A stretch of DNA of 64,000 nt, taken from contig CAZFEF010000002.1 of assembly GCA_964517555.1 (NCBI GenBank), positions 1-64,000 of the forward strand, in the 5' to 3' direction. This DNA is from DAONDZ01 sp964517555. GTDB lineage: Bacteria; Patescibacteriota; Patescibacteriia; Patescibacteriales; UBA12465. Both the position numbers and the translations under genes were made by a program. Position 1 is the stretch's first letter; each line of letters begins with the position of its first letter. Below, one piece after another: positions 17,264-26,045 of the stretch. Below the pieces are notes generated by a model. That model worked only from the letters and a program-made list of their open reading frames with translations, was not told the origin of the DNA and did not search any database.

Positions 17264-17485
17264 ATGACCGAAACCGATAAAGATTGCTTAGCGGCTAATT
17301 GTATAGAAGTATATTACGCCGTCCTAGCTAAGACCAAGATGTACGCTGAATACGGTGATCATCGATCAGTCAATCGCCAACAAGCCAACGAGCGCGCAAT
17401 CGAGCTTGAAGGATCCCCTGTCTTCGATTCCTTGTTCGCCAATAAACTCTGGCTTGAAAGCATATTGCCAGCCGCTAAGGTATAA
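17264..17485 (+). CDS. Hypothetical small protein, 73 aa
   Basis: Unrecognised, soluble and mostly helical, beginning MTETDKDCLAANCIEVYYAVLAK with two cysteines near the N terminus. A perfect promoter lies upstream with a predicted leader of about 18 bases, and a terminator hairpin lies immediately downstream. The isolated, well-expressed single-gene layout supports a real gene. Confidence 0.65.
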   Translation: MTETDKDCLAANCIEVYYAVLAKTKMYAEYGDHRSVNRQQANERAIELEGSPVFDSLFANKLWLESILPAAKV

Positions 17486-17490
17486 TAAAA

Positions 17491-17516
17491 AAAGGACCAA
17501 ACCAGGGCCTCTTTTT
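17491..17516 (+). terminator. Terminator after the 73-residue ORF
   Basis: AGGxCC and GGxCCT arms with one mismatch and a short loop are followed by CTTTTT. Confidence 0.55.
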
Positions 17517-17527
17517 ACTTACAAAAA

Positions 17528-17797
17528 TTAATTGCTAGCCGAGATACATACATTATCCACCCAAGCGAAAGCATCAGGAACCCATCCCGGATAAAACGTA
17601 GCCTTTAATGTCCCGTCTGGCGATGGGGGAATGTCTTCAATTGAATATTCTTGGAAACTATCAGTTAGATAAAAAGATGCGGCCAGATAATTATGATTAG
17701 ACTCCCAGACCAAGGAAGAGGGGTTGTAATAATAAGAATGGTCTGACGTCCTAACCCAGACGTCTATTTGTTTAATCGGCGAAAGGTCTGAAGACAT
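17528..17797 (-). pseudogene. Possible beta-sandwich domain remnant
   Basis: This minus-strand frame reads like the C-terminal end of an extracellular beta-sandwich domain (IKQIDVWVRTSDHSYYYN ... DAFAWVDNVCISASN). It has no credible start: the frame runs back to 17875 into the divergent membrane protein gene, and I see no promoter for it. It may be the leftover 3' end of a larger surface protein, or not a gene at all. The domain reading is by eye only. Confidence 0.3.
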
Positions 17798-17822
17798 AGC
17801 AAAAAAACTAATAAATGACATT

Positions 17823-17851
17823 TTTACATCCACTAAAATAAAAGGTATAAT
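17823..17851 (+). promoter_or_regulatory. Leaderless-type promoter
   Basis: TTTACA (17823-17828), a 17-base spacer and TATAAT (17846-17851). The ATG at 17858 is exactly where transcription should start. Confidence 0.72.
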
Positions 17852-17857
17852 AGAAAT

Positions 17858-18196
17858 ATGAAAAAAATCATTCATTACATTCCCCGAATCTTGTCAATAA
17901 TAATAGTGGGCTTTCTAGCGGTTTTTATCTTAGAAGCTTTCGACTCTAATTTCGGTTGGCAAGCAGGACTAACGCATTTAATAGTGGCCTTAGTGGCCTT
18001 AATTATTACTATCATCGCCTGGGCAAAACCGAAATTGGGCGGTTGGCTGTTTATTGTTGTCGGCTTGATCTACTTATTATCGGCTATTCAACAAAAAATG
18101 TGGGGCAGTCTTTTATGGGGCATAATTCCCTTAATTACCGGAATATTATTTTTAGTGGGCAAAAACCAAACTACTCAAACAGATGAGTTGGACTAA
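17858..18196 (+). CDS. Small four-helix membrane protein, 112 aa
   Basis: Unrecognised hydrophobic protein with about four predicted helices (residues 8-28, 38-56, 62-80 and 85-102) and a short polar C terminus. It overlaps mntP by 14 bases, so the two are cotranscribed and probably translationally coupled. A leaderless promoter lies immediately upstream. A role linked to the manganese exporter is possible but unproven. Confidence 0.75.
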   Translation: MKKIIHYIPRILSIIIVGFLAVFILEAFDSNFGWQAGLTHLIVALVALIITIIAWAKPKLGGWLFIVVGLIYLLSAIQQKMWGSLLWGIIPLITGILFLVGKNQTTQTDELD

Positions 18197-18749
18197 TCTA
18201 ATTCTAATAGCGCTAGCCCTGGCCATGGATTGTTTCGCGGTCTCTTTGTCAGCCGGTGCCAACAGCCAGAAAATAAAAATAGGCTGGATTTTCAAAATCG
18301 CCGGATTTTTTGGCGGATTCCAAGGAGGAATGTTGCTTTTGGGTTGGCTAGCCGGATCCGGTTTTCAATTCTTGATTGAAGACTTTGATCATTGGTTGGC
18401 CTTGATCCTGTTAGTGCTAATTGGTGGTCGGATGCTGTTTGAAGCCAGGAAAAAGAAAGATAAAAAAAGGATTAACTTTAGTAGCAACAAAATTATCATC
18501 TTGTTGGCCATAGCTACCAGCATTGACGCTTTAGCTGTAGGTATCAGCTTGGCCTTCTTAGCCATTCCCCTAATCTGGTCCGTGGTCATCGTAGCTATAA
18601 CGTCGTTTCTACTCACTGTTGTCGGTGCTACTACCGGAAAAAAAATTGGCAGTTTCTTGGGAAATAAAGCCGAGATAATCGGTGGCCTAATTTTAATCTT
18701 TATCGGTCTCAAAATATTTATTGAACACTCAAACCTCTTGGGAAAATAG
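18183..18749 (+). CDS. mntP: MntP-family manganese efflux pump
   Basis: Predicted six-helix inner-membrane Mn(II) exporter. The two family repeats are visible: ALAMDCFAVSLSAGA near the N terminus and ATSIDALAVGISLAFL in the second half, each with the membrane-embedded Asp of the ion path. The length (188 residues) is normal. In the family the usual first motif reads AMDAFAVS; here Cys replaces Ala. No manganese riboswitch could be recognised upstream, because the gene sits inside a two-gene transcript. Confidence 0.9.
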   Translation: MSWTNLILIALALAMDCFAVSLSAGANSQKIKIGWIFKIAGFFGGFQGGMLLLGWLAGSGFQFLIEDFDHWLALILLVLIGGRMLFEARKKKDKKRINFSSNKIIILLAIATSIDALAVGISLAFLAIPLIWSVVIVAITSFLLTVVGATTGKKIGSFLGNKAEIIGGLILIFIGLKIFIEHSNLLGK

Positions 18750-18750
18750 A

Positions 18751-18778
18751 AAAGCCGCTGTTGGTCAGCGACTTTTTT
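18751..18778. terminator. Bidirectional terminator
   Basis: AAAG.CGCTG pairs with CAGCG.CTTT around a short loop, with one mismatch, and is followed by TTT. It lies between convergent mntP and the HD-domain gene. Confidence 0.75.
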
Positions 18779-18783
18779 AGTAT

Positions 18784-19572
18784 CTATCGGTAATCCCGAA
18801 TGATTTGGGCAGCTTTGTCTACCTCGTTGGTCCAGATTTTTTCCTTAAACCCAGGGACCAAAGAACAAGCTTGGCGCATATCCGGCAATTGATTAGAGAT
18901 GACCTCTTTAGCCATCCCAAAATTTTGGCGAAGAATATATTGCTCAGTAGCATACATTATATACTCCAAGCGTTCAACAACCGAAAATCTCAACGCCTCA
19001 CTATTTTTCTCATCAGCCAGCTGCGCTATAATTTTCCGAACTGGTTCCGGAAACGTCCCCCAGGATTTCAAAGGAGGCTTTTCGGAAATCGCCCTTCCAT
19101 TTAAGGGGTAAACGAATTGGAGAACAAAAGCCTTCTGACAGAGATCAAAAATTTCCGGAGGAAGATTTTTGAAACTGTGATAAAAGGCATTATACTCTTC
19201 CAATTCATGAATCAGCTTTTTCTCGGTAAAAGGATGGTCGTTCCTGGTAATGCCTTCCCCCCAATCATGGAGAGAAAGGGCCAAAGAAAAAAGCTGATAG
19301 TCAAAACGATAGCCATTGGGCAAGAAAGGATCAAGCAGGGTGCCCATCATAGTGCCCAGAACCGGCATGGCCAAAGAATGTTCGGCTACTGTTTGCGGCC
19401 TAAATTTTAAATGGTTATATTCGTTCTGAGCGGGGAATTTCCACCCTTCCGGCCAAAAACGTTTCCAGCGATATACGTCTCGCAAAATTACCTGAAGCGT
19501 TTTGTTGACGCTAAACAACCGATTGAGATGATCCCAAATAGTGGAAGCAGCTCCATAGAAGTCTTGTTCCAT
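18784..19572 (-). CDS. HD-domain phosphohydrolase (YfbR-like)
   Basis: Metal-dependent phosphohydrolase of the HD superfamily, 262 residues. The ligands are visible as His in TVAEHSLAM, the HD pair in LSLHDWGEG, and acidic residues further on (RFSVVERLEYIMYATEQ). The arrangement resembles the YfbR/HD_3 group of nucleotidases; the substrate is not certain. It is monocistronic, between two hairpin terminators. Confidence 0.78.
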   Translation of the reverse strand: MEQDFYGAASTIWDHLNRLFSVNKTLQVILRDVYRWKRFWPEGWKFPAQNEYNHLKFRPQTVAEHSLAMPVLGTMMGTLLDPFLPNGYRFDYQLFSLALSLHDWGEGITRNDHPFTEKKLIHELEEYNAFYHSFKNLPPEIFDLCQKAFVLQFVYPLNGRAISEKPPLKSWGTFPEPVRKIIAQLADEKNSEALRFSVVERLEYIMYATEQYILRQNFGMAKEVISNQLPDMRQACSLVPGFKEKIWTNEVDKAAQIIRDYR

Positions 19573-19659
19573 TATGCTCTGAATTTATTATTACGTGAAT
19601 TTTAAAAAACAATTTTAACCCCTTAGGATACAACTGATTCAATATTTTGTCAACTAAAA

Positions 19660-19678
19660 AACAGGCCTAAGCCTGTTT
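19660..19678. terminator. Terminator, ACAGGC/GCCTGT hairpin
   Basis: AACAGGC CTAA GCCTGTT forms a strong hairpin with A/T runs on both sides. It ends the minus-strand redox operon at 19700-21079. Confidence 0.78.
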
Positions 19679-19699
19679 TAAAAGATAGACAACAAATAG

Positions 19700-20230
19700 T
19701 TATTCCAAACAACAATTAACCGCCTTTTTAACCAACTCTCCCATTTTTCCTAAGAAACCGGATTTCTTTTGATCATGCTTATTGAGAGCCGCTTCGTCAA
19801 TTTTTTTAATGTCAGCACTGTTAATTAACTTCATATTCATTCCCCAGAAAAGAGAATAAAGGTTATAGGCTTTTTCAAAAAAATCATAAGCCTCTACCTG
19901 ATTGCCCCGTCCTAAAGCTTTAGTGCCAACCTCCATCAATCTCATGGAGGCCGCCAAAAGGTGTTTAGAAATACACCAAGCTTCACCTTCATAATCCTTA
20001 ATCAATTTCTTCATCAAATCTTTTCGCATCTCCCGAGCCTCATTGATCATGTTATAAAACTCCTGATTGCCAGTTTTAGCGCCGGAGAAAAAGAAGTGTT
20101 CTTCGATACTAACCAAATTCATCACCGCGATACTTAAGTCTTGATCCGAAGACAAATCTAACTTATTATCCTTCTTGAGATTGTCCATCTTATCTATAAA
20201 CTGCTGCAATTCTTTTTGGTCAATAGCCAT
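19700..20230 (-). CDS. Hypothetical helical protein, 176 aa
   Basis: Unrecognised. It is predicted to be almost entirely alpha-helical and soluble (KELQQFIDKMDNLKK, NMINEAREMRKDLMKKLIKD), with a tandem-helix feel in the second half (GNQVEAYDFFEKAYNLYSLFWGM) and a CC pair near the C terminus. It is the third gene of an operon with a thioredoxin-like lipoprotein and a CPVC membrane protein, starting four bases after the latter. Confidence 0.65.
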   Translation of the reverse strand: MAIDQKELQQFIDKMDNLKKDNKLDLSSDQDLSIAVMNLVSIEEHFFFSGAKTGNQEFYNMINEAREMRKDLMKKLIKDYEGEAWCISKHLLAASMRLMEVGTKALGRGNQVEAYDFFEKAYNLYSLFWGMNMKLINSADIKKIDEAALNKHDQKKSGFLGKMGELVKKAVNCCLE

Positions 20231-20234
20231 ATAA

Positions 20235-20732
20235 TTAACGAGTTAAAAAATAAAAGAATAAACTGAAAATAACGAGAGTGGACACTGGCATCACCACTTT
20301 CTGCATGGGGAAATAAGGGCGGCCGCCATTCTTCTTCTTTAAGAATTGGTACCACCAACCAGCAAGAAAAAACATTACGCTACCTACAATAACTCCCAAG
20401 ATTAATTTATCCATTCCCCAAAGACGGTTGAACGGATGCCCAACCATTTCTGTATAATACATCGGGATAATAACGATGCCGTAATAAGCTAAAAAAACCA
20501 CCAAAGACCACCAAGGCGAATGAACCTTTTTCTTCTTTAACCAATCGACTGTCCAAAAAGAAATCGAAACCAATAATCCCCCCACCCAAAGACCAGTAAT
20601 CGTATCATCAATTCCTAGATAACGAGAAAGTCCGACGCCCGCACCAACCGCCACGGTACACACCGGGCAAAAAGCCGAAGCTGTTTTGGCGGAAAAAAGG
20701 AACATTAAAACAAAAAAAATTATTTTTTTCAT
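20235..20732 (-). CDS. Membrane protein with CPVC motif
   Basis: The start is the ATG that overlaps the upstream stop as ATGA; a longer frame to 20786 is rejected. It has a signal-like N terminus (KKIIFFVLMFLFSAKTASA), then FCPVCTVAVGAGVGLSRYLG with a CxxC motif just outside the first helix, and three further membrane segments. I do not recognise the family by name. The CxxC and coupling to a thioredoxin-like lipoprotein suggest a role in envelope thiol-disulfide exchange, for example electron transfer across the membrane. Confidence 0.72.
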   Translation of the reverse strand: MKKIIFFVLMFLFSAKTASAFCPVCTVAVGAGVGLSRYLGIDDTITGLWVGGLLVSISFWTVDWLKKKKVHSPWWSLVVFLAYYGIVIIPMYYTEMVGHPFNRLWGMDKLILGVIVGSVMFFLAGWWYQFLKKKNGGRPYFPMQKVVMPVSTLVIFSLFFYFLTR

Positions 20733-21079
20733 AGGCCGAGTTTTTCTTTGAAATGATTGATAATCAAGACATCTCCCATATAACACTGTCCGGATTCATA
20801 CAATAACGGTACACCGAACTCGCCCTTATCCAATCCACATTCAGCCACCACCTCTAAAAACAGCTTGGCTGCCTCACGGTCAGTTTTGGTATTTTTTTCA
20901 TATAAAGGATAATTGTCGCGCACTTGATTCTCAGTCATAAATTCTTCTACCTTTTGGCAATGTGGGCAGGAATCACTATAGAAAAAAGTGGGCTTAGTTT
21001 GGTCGATCGGAACCCGACTACAAGCAGACAGAATTAATACTAGAGCCAAAAAGACTCCGGAAACTATAAATTTATTCAT
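20729..21079 (-). CDS. Thioredoxin-fold lipoprotein (CPHC)
   Basis: A 116-residue exported protein. The N terminus has a signal with a lipobox (LILSACS), so Cys20 should be lipidated. The thioredoxin-like active site SCPHC is followed later by a cis-Pro-type segment (FGVPLLYESGQCYMGD). CPHC is the DsbA-type dipeptide. It is the first gene of a three-gene operon and overlaps the next gene by four bases. A periplasmic-side thiol oxidoreductase is the best reading. Confidence 0.82.
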   Translation of the reverse strand: MNKFIVSGVFLALVLILSACSRVPIDQTKPTFFYSDSCPHCQKVEEFMTENQVRDNYPLYEKNTKTDREAAKLFLEVVAECGLDKGEFGVPLLYESGQCYMGDVLIINHFKEKLGL

Positions 21080-21215
21080 AAAATATAATTAATTACTAAA
21101 ATTAATATACCATATTGGTGAGAAAATAAAAGAGTAAGCGCTCTTAATATTGACAAAAAAATATCAACATTGTGTCTTAGTTCCACTTTAATGGCTTCAG
21201 TTTTAGCCTTTAAAA

Positions 21216-21224
21216 TGCTATAAT
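21216..21224 (+). promoter_or_regulatory. Extended -10 promoter of polA
   Basis: TGCTATAAT is an extended -10 element (TGnTATAAT). The ATG of polA begins seven bases after it, so the transcript should start at the A of the start codon. No good -35 box is seen. Confidence 0.65.
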
Positions 21225-21230
21225 ATAACC

Positions 21231-24026
21231 ATGTCTAAATCTAAACCACGACTGATAATCATCGATGGCAACGCTATTATCCATCGCAGTTTCCATGCTT
21301 TGCCGCCAACCATGACCACTAAATCTGGCCAGGTGGTTAACGCCGTTTATGGTTTTTCCCTATTTATTCTCAAGGCTCTTAAAGAATTCAAACCGGAATA
21401 TGCAGCCGTAACCTTCGATCGCCGCGAACCAACCTTCAGACACCAAGAATATAAAGAGTATAAAGCGACTAGAGTAAAAGCCCCGGATGAATTATACGAA
21501 CAAATTCCGCTAGTGAAGCAAGTAGTGGAGTCTTTAGGAATACCCATCTTTGAATTGGCCGGCTATGAAGCTGACGATTTAATCGGAACTATTGCCAATC
21601 GAGTTGATGGAAAAACAGAAAAAATAATCATCACTGGCGATATGGACACCTTGCAGCTCATAACTCCCCACACCAAAGTTTATACCATGAGCCGAGGTCT
21701 ATCTGATAGTGTTTTGTATAACGCGGAGCTGGTAGAAGAAAGATATGGCATCACTCCGTCCCAAATGATTGACTATAAAGCTCTTCGGGGCGATGTTAGC
21801 GATAATATCCCCGGAGTGAAAGGTATCGGTGAAAAAACCGCCAGTGAATTACTGCAAAAATTTAAAACTCTGGACGGCGTCTACCAAGCCCTAGAAAAAA
21901 AGGGGGCAAACATCAAAGACCGAACCAAGGAGCTGCTGGCGACTCATCGGGCCGATGCTTACTTAAGTCAGAAGCTGGCCGCGATTGACTGCAAAGCTCC
22001 CTTAAAATTTGATCTGGAAAAATGTCATCTGCAATCACCAGATAAAAATAAAATTTTCCAGCTGTTTAGCGAACTAGAGTTTAAATCACTAATCCCTCGC
22101 CTGGAAGAATTAAACTTCTCTGCGACCACCTCAGATGCTAAAAACCAAACTGATAAATTCACCCGCAACGCCAAACAGTTTAAATATCATTTAATCAGAA
22201 CTGACAAAGAACTAAAAACCTTAATCGCCAAGCTCCAAACCCAGAAGATGATCGTTCTGGATACGGAAACCACCTCGCTTGATCCATTAAGTGCCGAATT
22301 ATTAGGTATTTCCTTGTGTTATAACGAGGGGGAGGCCTATTACTTACCTCTATATCAAAAACAGGGACAAAGCGCTCAAATATTAGCCCCCAACCTATTT
22401 AATCAGGGACAAAGACGACACGCTTCAGCTGATCATCCTTGGCTAAAAATGTTGGCTCCTATTCTGGCTGACCCGCAAATAAAAAAAGGTGGGCACAATC
22501 TCAAATTTGATTTACGCGTCTTAAAAAACCAAGGGCTGGAGATTAAGGGGGTATATTTTGACTCCATGATCGCTTCCTATCTACTCAATCCGGAAAACCA
22601 TCAGCACGGCCTAGATGCTCTTTCCTTTGGTGAATTGGGTTGGGAAAAGATAAATCATCGCGATCTTTTCGGTGAGAAAAATAAAGAGCGCGACTTCTCT
22701 TCCTTGCCGCTGGAAAAATTATATATCTATGCCTGCGAAGACGCTGACTTCGCCTGGCGCCTAATTAAAAAATTAGAACCTCGGCTAAAAAAAGAAAAAC
22801 TGTTTAAATTATTTCAGACAATCGAGATGCCGCTTATCGAAGTTTTGGCAAACATGGAGGATGCTGGCATTTTAATCGATCCTCAGACACTAGAAAAAAT
22901 GGCCAAAAACCTAAACCAAAAATTAACTACACTAGAAAAAGAAATTCATCGTCTCGCCGGCGAAAAGTTCAACATCAACTCGCCCAAACAATTAAAAGAA
23001 ATACTATTTTCCAAGCTACAGCTAGAGGCGCGAGGCATCAAAAAAACTAAAACCGGACTATCAACGGCCGCTGATGAACTAGAAAAACTAAAAGAGGCTC
23101 ATCCAATCATTCCGTTAATTCAAGAGCAAAGAGAATTGAGTAAACTGCTAAATACTTATATTGAAGCTTTGCCAAAACTGATAAATCCCAAAACCAAAAG
23201 AGTCCACACTAGCTTCAACCAAACCATCGCCGCCACCGGTCGGCTATCTTCAACTGAGCCTAATTTACAAAACATCCCGACTCGCACCGAATTAGGCCAA
23301 AAGATTCGCACCGCTTTTATAGCGCCAAAAGGTTATAAACTACTGAGCCTAGATTACTCGCAAATAGAGCTGCGCTTAGCGGCGGCCATGTCCCAAGATA
23401 AAAAAATGATCCAAGCTTTTAAAAACAATGTTGACATTCATACTACCACAGCGGCCGCTATTCTGAATTTGCCACTTGAAAAAATAACTCCAGCCTTAAG
23501 GCGCGAGGCTAAAGCAGTAAATTTTGGCATCATCTACGGCCAAGGGCCACATGGACTAAGCCAAAGCGCAGAAATCCCCTACCAGCAAGCCCGGGATTTC
23601 ATCGCTCGCTATTTTAATGTCTATAGCGGGGTAAAAAAATTCCTCGACCAGACCATCGCCCAAGCTAAAAAAGATGGCTTTGTAGAAACTCTCTTCGGCC
23701 GCCGCCGCTACCTGCCAGAAATAAACTCTAGCATAGTTAACCTGCAAAAGGCCGCTGAGAGAATGGCAGTCAACACCCCTTTCCAAGGCACGGCCGCCGA
23801 CATGATTAAATTGGCGATGATTGAAATTCAAAAATTAATCAAAGGCCAGGAAGATATTAAAATGATATTGCAAGTTCATGATGAACTTTTGTTTGAAATA
23901 AAAACCGAGTCAGTAGAAAAATATCTGGAGCCGCTAAAAAAATTGATGTCCGGAGTAATAGAATTGTCGATACCAATTGGAGTGGAAGCCAAACTAGGAG
24001 ATAATTGGGGAGAAATGGAAAAATAA
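21231..24026 (+). CDS. polA: DNA polymerase I
   Basis: Gap-filling and Okazaki-fragment polymerase with 931 residues. All three domains are present: a 5'-3' flap nuclease (about 1-290, with YEADDLIGT and GVKGIGEKTA), a 3'-5' exonuclease (about 330-520), and the polymerase (LDYSQIELR near 707, QVHDELLF near 882). The proofreading site looks active, with DTETTSLDP (D344, E346), GHNLKFDLRVL and YACEDADF. The gene appears leaderless and ends in a hairpin shared with the convergent membrane protein gene. Confidence 0.97.
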   Translation: MSKSKPRLIIIDGNAIIHRSFHALPPTMTTKSGQVVNAVYGFSLFILKALKEFKPEYAAVTFDRREPTFRHQEYKEYKATRVKAPDELYEQIPLVKQVVESLGIPIFELAGYEADDLIGTIANRVDGKTEKIIITGDMDTLQLITPHTKVYTMSRGLSDSVLYNAELVEERYGITPSQMIDYKALRGDVSDNIPGVKGIGEKTASELLQKFKTLDGVYQALEKKGANIKDRTKELLATHRADAYLSQKLAAIDCKAPLKFDLEKCHLQSPDKNKIFQLFSELEFKSLIPRLEELNFSATTSDAKNQTDKFTRNAKQFKYHLIRTDKELKTLIAKLQTQKMIVLDTETTSLDPLSAELLGISLCYNEGEAYYLPLYQKQGQSAQILAPNLFNQGQRRHASADHPWLKMLAPILADPQIKKGGHNLKFDLRVLKNQGLEIKGVYFDSMIASYLLNPENHQHGLDALSFGELGWEKINHRDLFGEKNKERDFSSLPLEKLYIYACEDADFAWRLIKKLEPRLKKEKLFKLFQTIEMPLIEVLANMEDAGILIDPQTLEKMAKNLNQKLTTLEKEIHRLAGEKFNINSPKQLKEILFSKLQLEARGIKKTKTGLSTAADELEKLKEAHPIIPLIQEQRELSKLLNTYIEALPKLINPKTKRVHTSFNQTIAATGRLSSTEPNLQNIPTRTELGQKIRTAFIAPKGYKLLSLDYSQIELRLAAAMSQDKKMIQAFKNNVDIHTTTAAAILNLPLEKITPALRREAKAVNFGIIYGQGPHGLSQSAEIPYQQARDFIARYFNVYSGVKKFLDQTIAQAKKDGFVETLFGRRRYLPEINSSIVNLQKAAERMAVNTPFQGTAADMIKLAMIEIQKLIKGQEDIKMILQVHDELLFEIKTESVEKYLEPLKKLMSGVIELSIPIGVEAKLGDNWGEMEK

Positions 24027-24047
24027 AAAGGGGGTTATTCAACCCCC
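24025..24047 (-). terminator. Terminator of the convergent membrane protein gene
   Basis: GGGGGTT and AACCCCC form a 7-bp stem, with a T-run on the minus strand. The stop codon of the minus-strand gene sits inside the hairpin. Confidence 0.7.
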
Positions 24048-24644
24048 CATAGATCGGATGATCCATTTAAACCTCTTCTCTACAAACCTGAGCCTAATCC
24101 GCATCTTCTTCCAAATCGGCGACCAAGTGCAGTCCTTTTCTTCGATTCCGAAGAAGCGACAACATAGCCAGTCAACCAGCCGCAGCAATGAAATCGACAA
24201 CAAATTGACCGACAGGCCATACAACGCTCCGGAAAAATAGTGAGCGACATAAACCCCAAAAGCGGCGGAAGCGATAATGAAAAAGATCTCAAATTTCAAC
24301 CTCCGATAGAACTTCAAAAAAATAAGATTGACGAAACTCCAAACCCAAATAATGAGAATATCCCACCAATGGGAGAAGCAGAAGTCGGCTGGTAAGGGCA
24401 AGCGAACCAGCTCTGACAGATCGCCAGGCGTCATGCAGGGCATGACTAAGTCATTTTTAATGAAGTTTACCAGTACGATGAAAACCGCTAAGGGTAATAT
24501 GTAGAGAAGCGAAAGCGTTAGAAGGGGCCTGATCTTGCGATTGTCCTCTTCTAACTGAACCCTGATTTTCCCCTTAACCCATCCGAATTTAACGGCCAGG
24601 GGAAGAAACAGGGTCACGAGCAAAAGAGAAATCGAGAAAAGCAT
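24039..24644 (-). CDS. Hypothetical membrane protein, 201 aa
   Basis: Unrecognised protein with about four hydrophobic segments (roughly residues 1-18, 42-62, 92-110 and 118-152) and a basic C-terminal tail (KKMRIRLRFVEKRFKWIIR). It has one of the few textbook ribosome-binding sites in the window: AGGAGG seven bases before the ATG. The last three codons and the stop lie within the transcription terminator. Confidence 0.7.
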   Translation of the reverse strand: MLFSISLLLVTLFLPLAVKFGWVKGKIRVQLEEDNRKIRPLLTLSLLYILPLAVFIVLVNFIKNDLVMPCMTPGDLSELVRLPLPADFCFSHWWDILIIWVWSFVNLIFLKFYRRLKFEIFFIIASAAFGVYVAHYFSGALYGLSVNLLSISLLRLVDWLCCRFFGIEEKDCTWSPIWKKMRIRLRFVEKRFKWIIRSMGG

Positions 24645-24722
24645 GTTAAACCCTCCTAAAAATTTATACTAGCTTGTTATTTTTCAAGAACTATTTTAAA
24701 TTATAAGACTAGAGAGACCTAT

Positions 24723-26045
24723 ATGTCAAACCAATATCAGAACCAAAGGATTGCTCTATTGGGGCTAGGGGTAGAAAACCAAGCTCTATTGCCTTTTTTG
24801 TTAAAAACTCCGGGGATTTCCATCACCATCTGTGATCGCCGTTCGCCCAAAGAATTAGGAGAAAGATATCAATCATTGGCCAAAAATCCAAAAGTTGCCT
24901 GGCGTTTAGGTAAAAAATTCAACCAGCGCCTTTCCGAATTTAATTTGCTTTTTCGTTCTCCTGGCTGGCCCCTCTTCTGCCCCGGTATTCAAGAGGCGGC
25001 AAAAAAAGGCAGCGAGATCACAAGCGCCATGAATTTATTTTTAGCTCTTTGCCCGAGTCGTAATATTATCGGCGTTACCGGCACCAAGGGCAAAGGCACG
25101 ACCGCCAGTTTGATCTATCACATCATCAAGCAATCAGGGAAAAAAGTTTTTTTGGGCGGTAATATAGGAGTAGCTCCATTTTCATTTATTGATAAAATAA
25201 AAAAAGGTGATTGGGTAGTGTTGGAGCTTTCCAGTTTCCAATTAGAAGATCTAAATTACAGTCCCCGCTTGGCGGTAATTACCAATATCTATAAAGAGCA
25301 CTTAGCTCCGGCTGACCCATTAAACCCCAACTATCATCGAAGTTACCAGGAGTACATTTTAGCTAAATTACGCATTGCTCAAAATCGAACCCAGCTAGAC
25401 AAACTATTCTTCAATATTCATGATCAGAAAATAATGAAGAAATATCTGCTCCCTAACAGCCAAAAAGTCTTAATCCCCTTTTTAGCCTCTTCTCTGCCCA
25501 GCCAACTGATGGGAAAATATAACCAAGAAAATGTAGGTGCCGCCGTGGCGGTGGCCAAATATATTAAAATCAAGAAGGAGGTTGTTGCTAGGGCCATAAA
25601 AACGTTCAAGGGATTGGAGCACCGCCTGGAATTAGTTGGCAACATAAACGGCATCAGGTATTATGATAATAGTTTTGCCACTAATCCCGAGAGTACGATT
25701 ATGGATCTCGATAGTTTTCAAGAACCGATAGTGCTTCTGGCTGGTGGGGCTGACAAAGGAGCTAACTTCAGGCCTCTGGCTAAAAAAATAAAACAAAGGG
25801 TAAAGGCCGTGGTACTTTTAGCTGGCGAGGCAACTCCGCGAATCAAGAAAGAACTACTAGCAGCTAAATACCCTCTTAAAAAAATCTCTTTAGCCCAAAG
25901 CATGGCCGAAGCAATAAGGTTAGCCAGAAAATCAGCTAGCAGCGGTGACATCATCCTATTATCAACCGCTTGTGCCAGTTTCGGCTTATTTAAAAACTAC
26001 AAAGAGCGCGGCAACTTATTTAAACTATATGCTCAAAAAAAATAA
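24723..26045 (+). CDS. murD: UDP-N-acetylmuramoyl-alanine-D-glutamate ligase
   Basis: Adds D-glutamate to UDP-MurNAc-L-Ala in cytoplasmic peptidoglycan precursor synthesis. The ATP-binding loop GVTGTKGKGTTASL, the central ELSSFQLE, and the HRLELVG and YDNSFATNP segments of Mur ligases are all visible across 440 residues. It overlaps murI by 17 bases, so the enzyme and the supplier of its substrate D-glutamate are coupled. Confidence 0.94.
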   Translation: MSNQYQNQRIALLGLGVENQALLPFLLKTPGISITICDRRSPKELGERYQSLAKNPKVAWRLGKKFNQRLSEFNLLFRSPGWPLFCPGIQEAAKKGSEITSAMNLFLALCPSRNIIGVTGTKGKGTTASLIYHIIKQSGKKVFLGGNIGVAPFSFIDKIKKGDWVVLELSSFQLEDLNYSPRLAVITNIYKEHLAPADPLNPNYHRSYQEYILAKLRIAQNRTQLDKLFFNIHDQKIMKKYLLPNSQKVLIPFLASSLPSQLMGKYNQENVGAAVAVAKYIKIKKEVVARAIKTFKGLEHRLELVGNINGIRYYDNSFATNPESTIMDLDSFQEPIVLLAGGADKGANFRPLAKKIKQRVKAVVLLAGEATPRIKKELLAAKYPLKKISLAQSMAEAIRLARKSASSGDIILLSTACASFGLFKNYKERGNLFKLYAQKK

